The notes under the pieces: model-generated | The model's database searches: none | What the model was told of the DNA's origin: nothing | What the model saw: the letters and a program-made list of their open reading frames with translations, nothing else | Shown here: positions 35,601 through 49,400 of the stretch, one piece after another | Layout: the number at the start of each line of letters is the position of its first letter | How positions within the stretch are numbered: position 1 is the first letter of the stretch | DNA from: Cyclospora cayetanensis | Lineage: Eukaryota; Apicomplexa; Conoidasida; Eucoccidiorida; Eimeriidae | Assembly (NCBI RefSeq): GCF_002999335.1 | Contig: NW_020312045.1 | Coordinates: 62,001-126,000 of the forward strand | Reading direction: 5' to 3' | DNA: 64,000 nucleotides | Made by a program: the position numbers and the translations under genes

Positions 35601-38600
35601 TCTGGTCCCTAATAAGGAAGCCTCTGTGACAGGCAGAAGTGCACACTGCTGCTACAGCATTCAATACACCTTAAGTTCGATGGTCGCATCAAATGTCTGT
35701 AGGGTTCGAACCCGGAACAGTGCATGCTCTGTGGTGCAGATGCAGAGTTGCCTCGAAGGACATCAGTTTTCGGCTGATTCCGTTGTATACTGCGAAGCCA
35801 GAGAAGCTTCTGGAGCAAGAAAAGCTAACTATCGAGTACGCCCACGTGCGATTAGAAATGTGCCCTGGATACTAGATCTTTGTAAGGAATAAGGGCTTTC
35901 TGTCTCTGCTTGGCGAATCAATGTGCTCTGAATCCCATGATAATGCCCGTGGCTCTTGCCAACCTGCCTCTGCGTCTCAGCGGCACGGATGTAGGTCCTT
36001 ATAAAAAGCAGCAGGAAAGGCCACCGCAGTGCAGAGATGAAAATTCAGCAGAGGGATTCTTCGATCATCATGACCTTCCAGACACTTCCTAAGACAGTGG
36101 GTTTACCATAGGGCCTATGCAGAACTACTACGAGTGCCCTAAGGGCCGCCTGATGGAGCCTACTCCAGGACTAGTGCGGGGGCTTCCTGGCTAGAGTCTG
36201 AGGTTGGCTACCAGGGATGACTCCTATAAACGTTCTCATGACATCTCTTGGACTGTTTTACATCTACGTCAGTCTTAGGACATGCACTCCGGGTTGAGGA
36301 GATCGCATTGCCCGTCCAGGGGCTTTGGTACAGTACCTGAGCAGCAAGTTGACTGCATGCGGCTCCTGATTTCGTGCAACTAGTGAAAGGGTATGTACTC
36401 TAACAAGCAAGCTGCCTGTATCCCCCAGTACATCGCATGGAACAGCAGTGGGGCAAAGTTCAAGAACTCGTGTCACTGTTTGTAAGAAGAAAGAAGCGCC
36501 AAGAAGTTGGGTAGCCATCAGACCCTAGTGCATTAGAGTGACCATTCAACTACGCCTCCGCGAAACGATTCAACACGGGCCATAAACGTGCCAAGATTTA
36601 TCATTAGGCTTTAGTTTTGTTCGTTTTCCTAAAAAAATTTTATCTGAAGTGGCAGGCCACCCTTGCTCTGCGTACGAACGCGTTCCATGCCTGGCTTATG
36701 TAAGTATCATAAGTTATGATAGTTTTTCAGGTCGCACTACTTGCGTGTCATTGTCGTAAATGCAATACTCTAGCAACCGTAAGCTGGAATCCTAGAGGAT
36801 CAGGGGAAACGTGGCGCAAGCCAGAACTAGCTGACAAGTGGGGTTACCTCGAGTTTCCGACACCTGTAGGCAGGCGTGTCATAACGAAAGTGGAGATTGG
36901 ACCGGCAATGAGCAAAGAACTGCGCTTTGAGACCGAGTGCTTGTTGGTGTAATGAGCTCTAAGTGATCCTTGCTGAATGCGACCCAGTTGAGACAGATGA
37001 ATGTAATGCAAACGAGCGCATGCTCTAAAGGCGCATGACAGCCGGAAAATTAATGCTTCCATGAGAAGAGTATGGAGAGCCAAAGACCTTTTCTGGGCTG
37101 GGCATCCACAGTTCTCTGGATACCGGAGAACGGAAGTCCGGGTCATTCGTAGGGGTGGTTCTGTGCCCACCTTATCGATATCCATCTGTTTAACACGCTT
37201 ATGCAAGAAGCATCTGTTTATTGCTGTAACAATATATGAAGCATTATCCAGCTTTTTTTGTAGTGTATAAAAGCTGGGTTTTGCATAGTCTTAGATGTAC
37301 ACGGGTTCTTTGAAGCTCTTCCTGCGCTGTCTCGACCGTGGCAACACGCCTCCTTTGGCAGCTGCTGAAACGAACCCTAGGAAGGACCAGTGTAGCCGGC
37401 CAAACTTCTCTTTGGTATTTTGGACACTTGCTAGTATAATAGGCGCCAGCCTGTTTTTCATTTGCTAAGCTCCCATAATTCATAATAGTCTAAACCCTTA
37501 GCTGTGGGTACTTGCTTGTGATAAAACACGTTACCAACAGGGTGGGGGGAGATTGTTGTGGTGGTATGGGTATGGGCTGGAAGAACAGCATCCACTCAAT
37601 AAATATGCCTTATTTTGCTTTGATTAGAGCTAAAAAATGCTTTCAGTATTATTCCAACCAAATACAACCAAGAATATCAACGATACGTCGATCTGTAGAT
37701 GGAATGACCAAAAAATTAGAGCGCAGCATTCTTGATGCTCTAGTGTGGCAATGTTCCTGACCCAGGATTCTCAAGTGGAGTACACTAAACATTCGCAGTT
37801 GATATCCCTACGCCAGAGAGTGTGTGGTAGTTACAGAATATCTAGCAGATGAGTGTTCCTGTCGTATTCTCACAGTGTGGAACTCTAACCTCGCATTGGT
37901 CGATAGGTTCTTTGAGGATTAAAGGTCAGCTCTCGAAGTTTGTTTGCTCTGGAAGGCAGCCTCATGGGTATCTTCTGATGCGCAAATATGTTGCCTTGGT
38001 TTGGTGGAAACCGATTGCGTGAACACCTTGTGTGTGTTCCGGCATACCGCAAGGTCGGGCTTGCATGCCATCAACGCCATGGCCGTCGGAATAATTGGGT
38101 TGCATGCTCTTTAAAGGTTATGGAGATGCTCATGGAGTTTTAGGGTACGAACAGAGCTTTTTCTTAATTGTTTGCAGCACTGTGAGTTTCGTACATCTTG
38201 CGGCGGGTGCTGCAGGTGAATTATATTAAAGGTGGACAAAATATTAGAAGGTGCGGGGCAGAGCGTAGATCTGGTAGTTGTTAGCTTTGTCCAGGTGTGT
38301 GTAATTGACACGCGTATATGCACATAATACGAGGCTACCTTTCAAAAATTATACTGCATAGGTGCCTCGAAATAGGTTTGTTGGCTCCAGTTGTATACAT
38401 CTCGACTTCTTGAGAATTCCGGAATATTGAAGGGGGTGGCTTCGTTAGGTGAGGCGGGGTGGACTTGTGGGGTAGTCAATTATAAAGCTTTAAGGGCTGA
38501 CTCCAAGCCACCAAACCCCCTAGAATGGTGCCTAGAAGGGACTGGAGACGGCAGATTAATCTTGATTCTATGCACCGCAGGTGCGCTTATGTTGAACTTC

Positions 38601-40881
38601 TTTGCCAACTTTATGGGGCGGGTGGATAGCTTTGTACGGTATTTTGGAAGTCTCTTGCGACAGCTGTGTTATAAGACAGTGCTCTAGGTAATTTTTAGAA
38701 AAACTTCGAATCTTTATGAGTGTAGCTTGTTTGCTTTGATTGCAGTGAGCGTGTTCTATATCCTATCCCGTTCAAAGGGTTTTGAGTGGAGGCAGTACAG
38801 CCCACTCCGACCGCTTTCCGTATGTCCTGCAATCGTGCACTTCCTTGAAATATATACTCTAATGAGAGCTAATTGAGTCTTACATAGTATCCATAAGAGA
38901 TGCTTACGCGATTATTTGCCTGATGAACACAGTAGTACATCTGCGCGCCGTTCAACAGTCTCTCTTGTTCCACGTCTCCATGAATGCACTTTCCGGGGTC
39001 ATAACTCACCTGGCTTGCTTCACGGCATATGAGGGAACATTTTAAGTAGCTCCTCATGTCTTTTGGCCATGGGCAGCTATGAATTCAGAGCTACCGCACA
39101 GGGGCATAAGCCAAGCTTGCTCAAAAATGGGGCAATGGAATAGGTTGGGAGTTTGTGTACCGTGCACAGGGTCTGACCTAGTGGTAACTCGATAGAGATC
39201 ATTAATTTTGGAAAATGTAGACTATTTAAAAGTCAAACATAGAGTAGATGTAGGGCACCTTGCGAAAGCGCCAAGTTTACGGAGTCACTAGTTCTGCATG
39301 CCAGGACGGGTTCCCCCTAGGGGCTAAGCTTTAGCCCGGAAGGAACGGAAACTACTGTTAGTCGCCGCTCACAACGTAGACAAATGTACAAACAACGCAC
39401 CTGCTTCAATTGCAGGAGATTGGTCGTACAATCTGGAACTGTAAGGCGTTTTGTATCCGGGTGAACGAGCAGCCATTTTTAACTGGAGCGTGATCTTCTC
39501 TTAACTGCGCTTAAAGTCCCTAACTCGAACTAAGTCTTTTTGACAGGCACGACATTATGCGCGGGTTTATTTTTGCCCAGTAGTCGGAACCCGTGGTTCA
39601 ATACCAAAATTGTTGGGCAGCCTACACGCTGGGTACTTCCTCCGTCATAGTGCCTGATATACGGACGCCTTAAAGGGACTCTAAAGACATGCTCTGGGTA
39701 TTAACCACCTGATCAAAAGAAAAAGGGGGCTGTATGTGTTGTTGGCACACTGACGACCTGGTTGTCCGTGCGTTGAGGGAAAAGTTTTCCAAAGACGACC
39801 GCATCTCGCGCTGTGGTGTTCCTGGCCTTGTGCTAGCTTTCCCTCGGAAGACCTAAAACAGGAAATAGGCGCTGCAAAACTGCGAATGGCATAGCTCAGC
39901 GCTGCCAGTCGTTGAGAAGTCCTAGAGTGCATTGAAAAAACTGCTCCGTGCAAAGACGAGCCAAGAACTTCCACAATATACCTTGCAGGGCTTCTGCCAT
40001 TGTGTCTTATTCCTGATGAAAGAATACTGATTCAATCTAAGGAAGGAGCATGAAGATTTTAGTTGGCTGAGCGGAAAGCTGCCGGTGAACTTGATCACAT
40101 GGGCGACCTCAGTGAGCCAGATGCATGCTGTCCCCCCAGAGGGGGACAAATTCGTTTTGAATGGAGGGGGTTTTCAAAAGTCTGGAGGGTTTTATATTGA
40201 CACAGACACTCTGAATCTAAATTTCCAATGAATTTTGAGCGACTACGCAAAATTGGTGAGGCTTCGCTACAGGAATGACTTCGGGGCTTAAGTGTGGCAG
40301 GGAGCTGTATCGTGCCGTAGGCAATGCAATAGCCAGCAGTCTCACAAGAAGTGTCTTTTCATTATAAAAGGTACTTTACCCACTAGCTGTAACCACCATC
40401 TCGTCCTTGATAAGTATCGAACGCCGGAAGAACCAAAGGGGGCGCTCTACGCCGCTCATTTTGACCAGCGGCATGGGTCTTTGCTGGTCTCGTTTGTCCT
40501 GGTGGACGCAAGATTTGACGAACACCACCAAGTCTGAAGATTGTCATAGCAAGCTGAAGGCTGCCTCCTGAGGGCGCCACCAACTCGGCTGACGATCAGC
40601 TTGAGGTGAAGGCTGTCCCCCGTAGTGCGCCATGGGAGGCTGTACGGGTTTGCCTCCCGTGAGCCTAGCTAAAGGGCTCATCACCCTGGTGGTCGGGGTA
40701 TGAATTAGGCCACGCACCCCTCTGAGTGTCTCGTGAGGTTCCTTGCGCTAGGGCGGAGCTACTAGAGTAATGCTTGGTAGGTTGTGGCGTGCTCCACGTG
40801 CTCTCCCTGACCCCATGCATCTATGCTGGTGACCTCTCGCGGCAGTGCTGCTGGGATTTATCTTCTCTGGATCGAATAACC
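35601..40881. other. gene-poor, AT-richer region
   Basis: No gene can be supported over about 5 kb. Plus frames at 35693-35875 (with KPEKLLEQEKLTIEYAHV), 35910-36092 and 36716-36952 look partly protein-like and could be isolated exons; the first could continue MCM10. CAG triplet tracts, common to the left, are absent. The last kilobase precedes the EEP-enzyme gene and should hold its promoter. Confidence 0.45.
36716..36952 (+). CDS. possible terminal exon, unrecognised
   Basis: After a pyrimidine-rich acceptor (TTTTTCAG ending at 36730) the frame is open to TAA 36950-36952. The peptide has CHCRKC, then WRKPELADKWGYLEFPTPVG and a mixed hydrophobic/charged tail, which is better than background composition. 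No upstream exon was found and no family is recognised. It may be a stray conserved exon or chance. Confidence 0.3.
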   Translation: MIVFQVALLACHCRKCNTLATVSWNPRGSGETWRKPELADKWGYLEFPTPVGRRVITKVEIGPAMSKELRFETECLLV

Positions 40882-43800
40882 ATGGAGGAACCCACATCTG
40901 TTGGTAAATTCAACCCCTCACCAAGCGCTCATTGTTGTACTAGTGGAATCAGCGAGACCCAGGCAACCAGGGTGGAGCAACCGGTGCATGCGACCGCGAC
41001 CATAGTACCCCAGTGTAGCGATGCTTCAGATAGCAGCAAAAGGTGCTATAACAATGGCAGGAAGATGAAAAATAATGACTTGGCAACAGACAGGACATCC
41101 TCAACAGATCCCATGTTCCATGGGGGTCCTTTGCACGAATTGCCTGCGCCTTGTATCCCCTTGCGGCCAGATACTGGCATGACCATATCTCTAGATGAAG
41201 GTCCACTTGATACAAGTGCCGAATCATTGCGCACCGAAGCTGCCTCATCTTCCAACAAGTCAGAAAATGTTGAAATGCAGGCACGGGACTCTTCCCCTCC
41301 GAATCGTGTCTGCAAAGGAGGAGGACAAGAAACGACATTAGACCTGGAGGAAAACAAAGAAAAGTGCCGCAGTGCCATCTCCGCGCGCCGTGTGCATCCG
41401 CTTACTTCATGCGCCTCCTCCATGTCCGTAAACAACAAAGGAGAGAACACTGCTTTGCCTGAAGCGCAGGATGCACCAAGCGGAGCCGAGTCGAGCCCTA
41501 TGAACGGAGGAGTCTTACCTGCCTCAAGGGAAGACAAAGGGACTTCAGAGCGGCTGGAGGAGCTTTCGGTTCTTTCATTTAACGCAGGGCTACTGGAGTA
41601 TAAACTGTGTGGCCTTCGGATCTACCAGAATCCCCCCTTCACCCAGCGCCGTCTCCACCATATCCCGGGTAGTCAAGATAAACATTCACCCTGTCTCCAT
41701 GGAGTCGCATGCTTTATCAGTGTGCATGTCTATGGGTTCCGTTCTGGTAGTGTTAGCAACGTCGAAGTGGTGTTTGGCGTTTCATCCCTGAAAAAGGCCC
41801 TGAAATAGCATGCAGCCTGCTAATAGCATATCTTTCTGTAGTGTATGCATTATACTCGTTTGGCTGGCGGTCCGTAAACGGAATTTTTGTGTGCTTTGGT
41901 TATGGTGTAATTAACAGCGGCGCTGCTATCCACTGGGGCCGACATCATTTGCCTTCAAGAGGTTTATGGCGAGAACCACGCAGATTTTATCATTGAGAAC
42001 ACCCGCCACAAGCTGCCCTTCGTTGGTAGGTAATCGCGGCGGCATTTTTCAAGGCATTCGTTGTGTTTGGTTTCTCTTAGCCAATACCTTTTGATTAATT
42101 TCATGCGGCATTGTGTCATTTCATGGAGATGATAGCTCTGTGGAGCCGTATCCGTGTGCGGGGTTGCGTCAGGGCGCCGGACGTCTGGAGGCCGCTTCTC
42201 TCTCCACAATGGCCTCATGGTCTTGAGCAAGTATCCAATTGTCCACACTCATTTTCACAGATTCGAAAATGTAGGCTAGTGCAGGCGGAGCCCAGAGTCA
42301 CGCGTTTGCACATCACCTTGGCACCCTTGCTTGTGCTGTTGTAAGGACATCTTCGTTCGTAGGGCAATTGTCCGCACTGCTTGCACAATAATTCTGCATA
42401 TTTCGCAGGTTACGTATATCGAGCGCTGTTTCGCTTCAAAGGGAATGCTGGAGGTCGCCGTGGACGTGCCGTCGATCGGTGTCAGTGAGTGCCTGGCCGA
42501 AAACATCTGACGATGCGCAGCTTCTGTTCGTGAAACTATGTCAGCCAGCAGCACGAGTGCATTCTGAAGCCCCACGTGTACAATTTCGATTATGTATGTT
42601 GTATGTATATGCTGGACGATGATACTGCAGCGGTGCAATTAAACAGAGCTACCTTGCCTTTGCTCTGAGTAGAGAGAGTACGGGGAAGGTGTGCCTGCTT
42701 TTTTGCATGTGGTCTTGTTTTCCACAGTCGCTGTTTTCAACATTCATTTGGCCAGTGGTGCGGTTGACCCGGAGTCTCGTTATGTCGAGGACGTACGGGC
42801 GGCAGAGATCCGCCAACTGTTGAAGGCGTGCGACGCTGCAGCAGATAGAGGCCATGTTCCTCTTGTCATAGGCGACCTTAATGCCGGTACGGAAAACCGC
42901 TTTTTTTGTTAGACATACATTAAATAACTGTAGGGGTGCTGCTTTTGTACCAATATGACTCAGTATGCATGATTCTCGACGTTCTTTGCATATATACAGG
43001 CATTGGTCGAGGATTCCCCTCTGAGACTGGCCTCGGGCTTCACCGATTACCGTTTTTTTCAATGGGGCCTTTTGTATGCATGCGACAATTTGGGGACTTT
43101 GTGTGGGTATATTGGGCGCATGTTGCCAGTGTTTCAAACAGTGTTTGCCGGCTCTGCAGCTCCTCATCTGTGCGCATCGAACTACAAATCCTTTGTCGAG
43201 AAGGGCTGGCGGGACTGCTGGCTGCATGTCCATGGACATCAGTGGCATTTACTGCAGCATCATTTGCTGCATCAGCAGCAGCTGTTGGAGGCGCAGCAGC
43301 TAGACGACCAGGGCATAGAGCTCCACGACCGCCACATCAGGCGTGACTTCTTTGTTCGTGTTAGGAGGCAAAGACGCATGCAAATGCACGGCGGATTAGG
43401 ATCAACAGAACTACAGCAGCCCCTGCAGCGTCCTTCGCGAGCATTACAAGGATCGTCAACCCCAGCAGCGATTCACCGTCCCAATCCGTATGTCAGGATG
43501 CCGCTCTCTCCCCACAGGGCCACTGTTGCTTCTGATGCGGATTGCAGCGATATGGAGAGGGAGCAGGAAATACAACTCCTGGAGCACCAACAGGCACAAG
43601 AAGCTACATCCTCAAGTGGAAAACGCGGATGCACAAGTGAATCACCCGAATGTGTTAACAGCAGTCTGCGAAGAAATAGCAACTTCTTTGTTGGTGCGAA
43701 CAAAGATTATCTGTCTTGTCCTCATGTTGAAGATGGCGAGACTCCGAAGCGCAGCAATAGCCTACGCCAGAGCGGTTCAGTGGAGTTGACTAGCCGCATT

Positions 43801-44745
43801 TTCCACAATGCCACTGTGAGTGTTGCTACACGACACTCTTTGCAGAGAAGCAACACGGTGCTCATCGGTCGTCCAAAGCGGGATAAGGATGACAATCAGC
43901 CCGTTAAAGGTATACTCGGGGGATTTTTGAGCAGGGCTGGGGGCAGTGTGCAGCATCCTCTGGCGTTTGAACTGCCGGCTGCTGCGGCATGGGCCCACCG
44001 CGAGTTCTTTTTAACAGCTAAGCGGCGGCTTATCGAGCAGCAACGAAAGTGGCTGGGTGGAGGGGACAAGGCTCCAGTGTTGGACGTGCGGCTTTCGCTC
44101 TCTGCGCCGCAAAGTCATCAGCAAGGCGTGGACGCCACTCCTCTTGCCAGTGACTGTTCTCTTGGATCATGCAGTACCGCACTTTCAGCGGCACAGAACG
44201 GCGACTCCACGCTTTTGAATACTGCAGCGTGGGAAACTGGCGGCCGTGTTCATGCTGTGCCATGGTGCCAGTGGCATAACGACGAAGCAGATGACTGCGT
44301 GACTGATTGGCTTCTGTCGGATATCGATGATGAGAACGATTCGCGAGAAGAGAGCGATGTCGTTATAGCAATTACACCCGATGGTGACACGCCTGTTCCT
44401 TGTTCAAGAAGAGACTTCACTTGGGATCCTGGAAACCCACTCAACACTATCGGGCCACATGCAGGGTGCCACGGGCTACGCTGTGACTATATCTTCTTGC
44501 CTCCGCACCAATTTGCTGGCGGTCTATACCCCTTTCTGCCCGTAGCCGCTGACATTCTGATGCGGGATCCTCGTGTTCTTGTTGACGCCTGCTGCTTCGG
44601 CTGTTTCGGGGAGGTTATGCTTGTAACACTTAGCGACCACTACGCCGTGCGTGTTACTCTCCGCCGCAGCACGGACAGGGACATTGCTGATTTTTGGGGC
44701 TCATGTGCGGCAGAAGCAACGACTCGTAGGCCTCCTGCTGCCTAA
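40882..44745 (+). CDS. neutral sphingomyelinase-like EEP-fold phosphodiesterase
   Basis: Exons: 40882-41668, 41918-42025, 42173-42270, 42409-42484, 42728-42886 and 43000-44745. All joins fit in phase except the last. The N-terminal 240 residues are Ser/Pro/Glu-rich and disordered. The endonuclease/exonuclease/phosphatase fold then shows its motifs in order: LSVLSFNAGLL, ADIICLQEVYGE (metal-binding Glu), SLHNGLMVLSKYPI, FASKGMLEVAV, VFNIHLASG, LVIGDLNA (Asp/Asn) and, after a very long insertion, DFTWDPGNPLNTIG, LRCDYIFLPP and TLSDHYAVRV with the catalytic His. This order is that of neutral sphingomyelinases, which cut sphingomyelin to ceramide and phosphocholine; other EEP enzymes such as inositol phosphatases are possible. 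About 980 residues. The last exon carries a Gln/His/Ser-rich insert of several hundred residues. Confidence 0.85.
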
Positions 44746-46192
44746 GCAGTGGTTCCACGAACAAGTTTTCCTCATCAATCATAAACGCAGACGATGGGCG
44801 CGCCGCATCACCAATAAACAACTTGAGGGTCGTGACGCTTTCTGAGTCTTAAAGAGGCTAGTGGTGTGGCTTTTGTGTATTTGCTGTTTTACGCTAAGTC
44901 CGGAGAGTAGTGGACAGCCAGAAAGTTGCTGCAGCTCGCAGGTACCGGGCAGATATACTTCCATCTTAGCCATCTTTTGCCCAGTGTTGGTTGTGTTTAA
45001 CAAGAAGAACATGGAAACGCGAAATCTATTTTTGTACATCTCATTTGTCTACTGATGCGCTGATGTGGCGTTTAAACTCTGGGCGGCTGCTCGGGCACGG
45101 CATGTAGATACCCCTTCCAGCGATCTCTTCTGAGTTAGGCTAACACGAACCCATAATGAAAGAACAGGCGTTTATATGCACGTCAGAACTGAGCTCGTTG
45201 TCCTATGTACAGATATTTAGCAGTGTTATGTCAATACCATTCATATTTGTGGAATCTCGCAAAGAGAGGAGAGGTGCAGCAATGTTGATGCTAGCTCTGC
45301 CCTGACGGCCCCAGTGTAGGGCAGTCTGATGGGTGGCGCAATAGATAAACGCACAGGTGCATAATGTATATCTCCGTAGCAAAGCTGCTAAAATGCTCCA
45401 CAGAGGATATTCTCACAACACCAACTAGTCTACACCCAACTATCAATAAGAACTTGCAGCATAATGCCCCCGACCTGACCCAGAGTAGGTTGGATTTGCC
45501 GTGCTAAGATCCGCTTTTCAACGCCTTCTGCTAATCTTAGGCATTTGGAGACCCGAATCATATTCATGAAATTTTTTTTGGCACAGGAGACGCTTTCTTT
45601 TGGGCTGCCTCGGTGCTGCGTGACAGCAGTACTTTCTACTTTTATTTTTCCTTTCCTGTAGGCTACAGAATAGAACAGAACGGACCCAAGCTATCGTATT
45701 TACAGCATAAGAATCGCCAACATAGCCTTCAGCTACTTCAGTAAACGTAGTACACACTCCTGCATGAAGCCATAAACAGGCCTTCTTCGACGGCAGTGTC
45801 ATTGGTTGTTATTGCTCTGGCATCCCCGTTGCCTGGAAGATGGCTGAGTGTCGCTATTATCAGGGGAGACTGCCATTGAACAACTGATAGGAATCATGGG
45901 TAATCCATGATAGGGCTTCTTTAGTCAATGGATATAAACTGATCAACCCAGCCTTCCCTCAACACTTCCATTGCCCATGCTTCCGGATTTTTCCCTAATG
46001 ATTACTGAGCCTACTTGGAGGCAGCACGTTCAAACTTCGTTCTGCAATAAATGCAACGGGCTAGAGTATACCTGAACAATTGATCCTTCTAAATCCGGAA
46101 TAACTAGTAAAGTCGAAGTGGTTTGTCTGTTTGTCTACTTTATTTAATGCAGAGTACCGTGAGCTCGATACAAGACGCGGTGTTATGTGGGC

Positions 46193-46470
46193 ACGGTGCT
46201 ATTTGCAACTAGTTGTGAGTGATCGGAGTGCACAGAGGGTGCAGCCAAGCTCATCCCAGCTGTCCCTCTCCCCTCGTGTCAGCAAGTCACAGGAGCGTGG
46301 GCAGGGGAAGGCAAGAACTCTTGCAAAAAAAGAACACACTCGACGACTTTCGATTCCGTTTCTACTGAGTCTGGAGCGAAGTCCTTCCCGACGGAGACCT
46401 TTGGTGGACCCTTTCAGCTCGCACCACCATGTGGTTCGACGCAGTTGGTTTGAGCTAACCATTGACTGCG
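46193..46470. repeat. dispersed degenerate repeat, copy A
   Basis: Shares ordered blocks with 50066-50340: CTAT-TGCAA, AGAGGGTGCAGC, a TC/CCCC block, GGGCAGGGGAA, a block like TCCC-ACG-AGACCT-TGG, and CACCATG. Divergence is high, with small gaps. The nature of the element is unknown. Confidence 0.5.
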
Positions 46471-49400
46471 GATGCAGCGGGTTATAATGCTTTCCCCAAA
46501 AGTTGTCAACGGTTAGGAAAACCCTCTAGCTGTCGAGGTTGACGGGGGTGTAACGCGTGCTAAGGCGGCAGAGGCTGGCCTGCAGCCTGATGTGGACGCA
46601 GTAGCTCCACAGCTGGTAGAAAAGTCAAAGTTTGTCCGCCGCTAAAAGCGTTTTTGCATGTATTGATGAGTTCAAGCTACCAAAGAAGTATGGTGGCCGC
46701 AGGGAATGGCAAGTTCTCAAATATCCTAGCAGCCGCTTGAACATCCACCTCGAAGTGTACCCTTCCAAATATAGATAACTAAGTTTTCCTTGTGGCATGT
46801 GTACTGAAAAGAGCAACACTTCTTTGGTGGAGTCTCCATGCAGAGGAATTGTGTACATGCAAGGATAACTGGTTCAAGCCTTCGTACAATCCCTCACCCA
46901 TCTGTTTGTGCGTAGAGAGGCTCAACGGCAAGCTTTAGAACTGAAAAGGCATAGGGGGAAAACTGTATTGATAGATAGCTATCTAAGAGACTGTGATAAC
47001 TTTTTTTGCAAAGCCTTAACGTAAACTAGCAGCTCCAATACCAGTGGGTTTACTTCAGGCCTACCCAAAGTGTGACCTTGACCCCTCGCAAGCTTAGCAG
47101 TTAGTCGTTGATTGAGCAACGAACAAGTAAAGCTTTTACAAATGATGAACCAGTTGAGGTCAGAAGCACTTGAAAACAACGCGTGTGTCTGTGGCGAAAA
47201 CAAACGAGCCCAGTCGGGAGTTGGAATCTGTGGGTGTCCATCAACGTGCCTGCTTTTATTGTGGGGATTCGGGCTGCGTAAGTAGGAACTGAACGCGTCT
47301 GAAAATGCCAAGGCACTTGAACAAAGGAGCTGAACTAAGTGGAAGCAGGCGGCTTGAAGGACAAAGAAGGTACGTCCGGAAAACGGAGAGCCTCCCATGT
47401 AGGCTGTGGTACTGTAGAGGAGGCCACAGAGAATCCAGCCGCAGATGCGAACCCATCACGGATCCCCTTGATTATTCCTCTATAAAAGCCTACATTGATG
47501 CTTACACACTGCTAGAGCTGCTTGACGCCAAATGCGAAGAGTATTTGTAATCCAAGGAGACGGCGTAGAAGTGCAACCTGTCTGCGCACTCGGCCCATGG
47601 GAGTCAGGTGTGTTGAAGGGCAAACGGACCCAAAAATTGGCAGAGGAAAAGAAATATATTGCTGATTCGGCTCTATCGGCATGGTCCTTTACTTCTATGC
47701 TAGCCCCGTGCATCATGATAGAATCTTATGGCTGCCATGGGCAACCCAACGGCGGGCGCTTATTCGGCAATAGCTACGTGGTGTAAAGGTAAGCTTACCG
47801 GAGAGGGTCAGGAAAAAGCAACTCCTGGCCTTCTTGAAATGCACATTTCAATTGTGGTGAAGGGTGTAGAGCTGGTACTAAGCTGAGGCTGTCTTGCTGC
47901 AGGCCGCTCTGCAGCTCATGCAGCTAGTGTTGCCAGGAGCTAGAATGGCAAAATGATGAAGCAATAACACGTTAAGGATGACCTGCTGTGGTTCAAGCAA
48001 AGCGGAAAATCCGTCGTTTGTACATGGTGGCTTTGCCATCAGTTTTGTTCTGGGCAAAGCACGTGCTCATGCTATCTCAGGCCATGGTAGGATTCAGACA
48101 ACGGTGATTTATTGCGAAGCATCTTTCTGGTGGTATGGGATGCGTTTAGCGGCAGGCCCACGCAATGTCATGCCCATCTTGCCAGTAGCTGGAGCCGCGC
48201 AGTGCTCCTCGGCCCGGCCTTTTACAAAGCCCCCTGGTCCCTGAAGGATTTGAACTGATCCAAGTACGGGCGTTATTGGTGGAGTGATGATGTCATGGGT
48301 TAGAAGAATGTCTAGGACGTGTTCGGCAGACAAAACAACTAGGCCACTTCATCTCTTGCTCCAGCTGTGTCATGGATCAGGAAGTCGGTCGATTATCCGC
48401 AGTAAATCTCTGGAAGCTTCACGAATTCTCCAGGAGTATCACTGCGGCTATAAAGCTGCAGTTTATTAGTGAGTTTGAAGTTGCCTTGTATGACTCTTCT
48501 ATTCCCTGACCAAAACTGTGACCATTGGAAGCCGCCCTGAGACAGAAGGAACACAGCTAATCAACCGCCATCTTCTGCAGTACTTGCAACTCTGTGCTCG
48601 CAAAAATCCAAGTGTATAAGCTTGATTCTACTCCCTGTGGTGACTAGGTTTATAATTCAACAGTATACTCGTCTACCCCATAGCTGCTATGCACCCCAAC
48701 TCTACTGAGCCAATCTTCAGTCTGGGCCAGGCGCTCGTAGCCCTGGATCGGCAGCCATCCTTAGCAGTGGACAGATTTAGATAGCATCTGGCGAGTGCAC
48801 ATAAATGTATGTTCAGACATAAACATAAAGTGGAGATGGGGGACGGTCACCTCTGGGTTTCTAGCCTGGGGATTTGGTTCTGGTGAATTAGCAGACGCAC
48901 TAGAAGATGGTCAGACAAAGACGTTTGCAGCCAGATGCTAGGACCAAATGCCGTTTGCTTATGAGTTGAAGCAGTTTCTTTATCGACTTCAATAGTATCT
49001 GGAAGCTATATAGAACCAGGTATACTGGTTTCCTTCAAGAGTTCAATAAGCGCCTCATTTCCTCGCGGACTTTGCCGAGCAGGCATGGGACCTGTATGGA
49101 GGCGGAGGATTTACAGGAAGCAGCACAAGTGCCGGATTTTCAAAAATCCGAGCTCTGAGGACGCTAGACGGAATCATAGTTGAAGGGGTTTAAAACCAGC
49201 AACCTCAGTGCTTGACGGACGAGTAGATGCGGGCCTCGTTGCTTGCGTGATAATTTGCAACTCTGCTAGGTTCACAAAGCTAATCGCCATGGACGATACC
49301 TCCCACGTGACTTGATAACTGTCCTTAATTAGTGCAGTTTTTGCCTAAAACGACGACCTCCATCGATAGGCATTTCTGGAAAGGCTTCCGGTTATTGTGA

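Noticed and set aside
35695..35730. tRNA-like T-arm (GGGTTCGAACCC)
   Set aside because: The 12-base palindrome resembles a B box, but no stem of five pairs flanks it. No A box or acceptor stem was found on either strand at the right distance.
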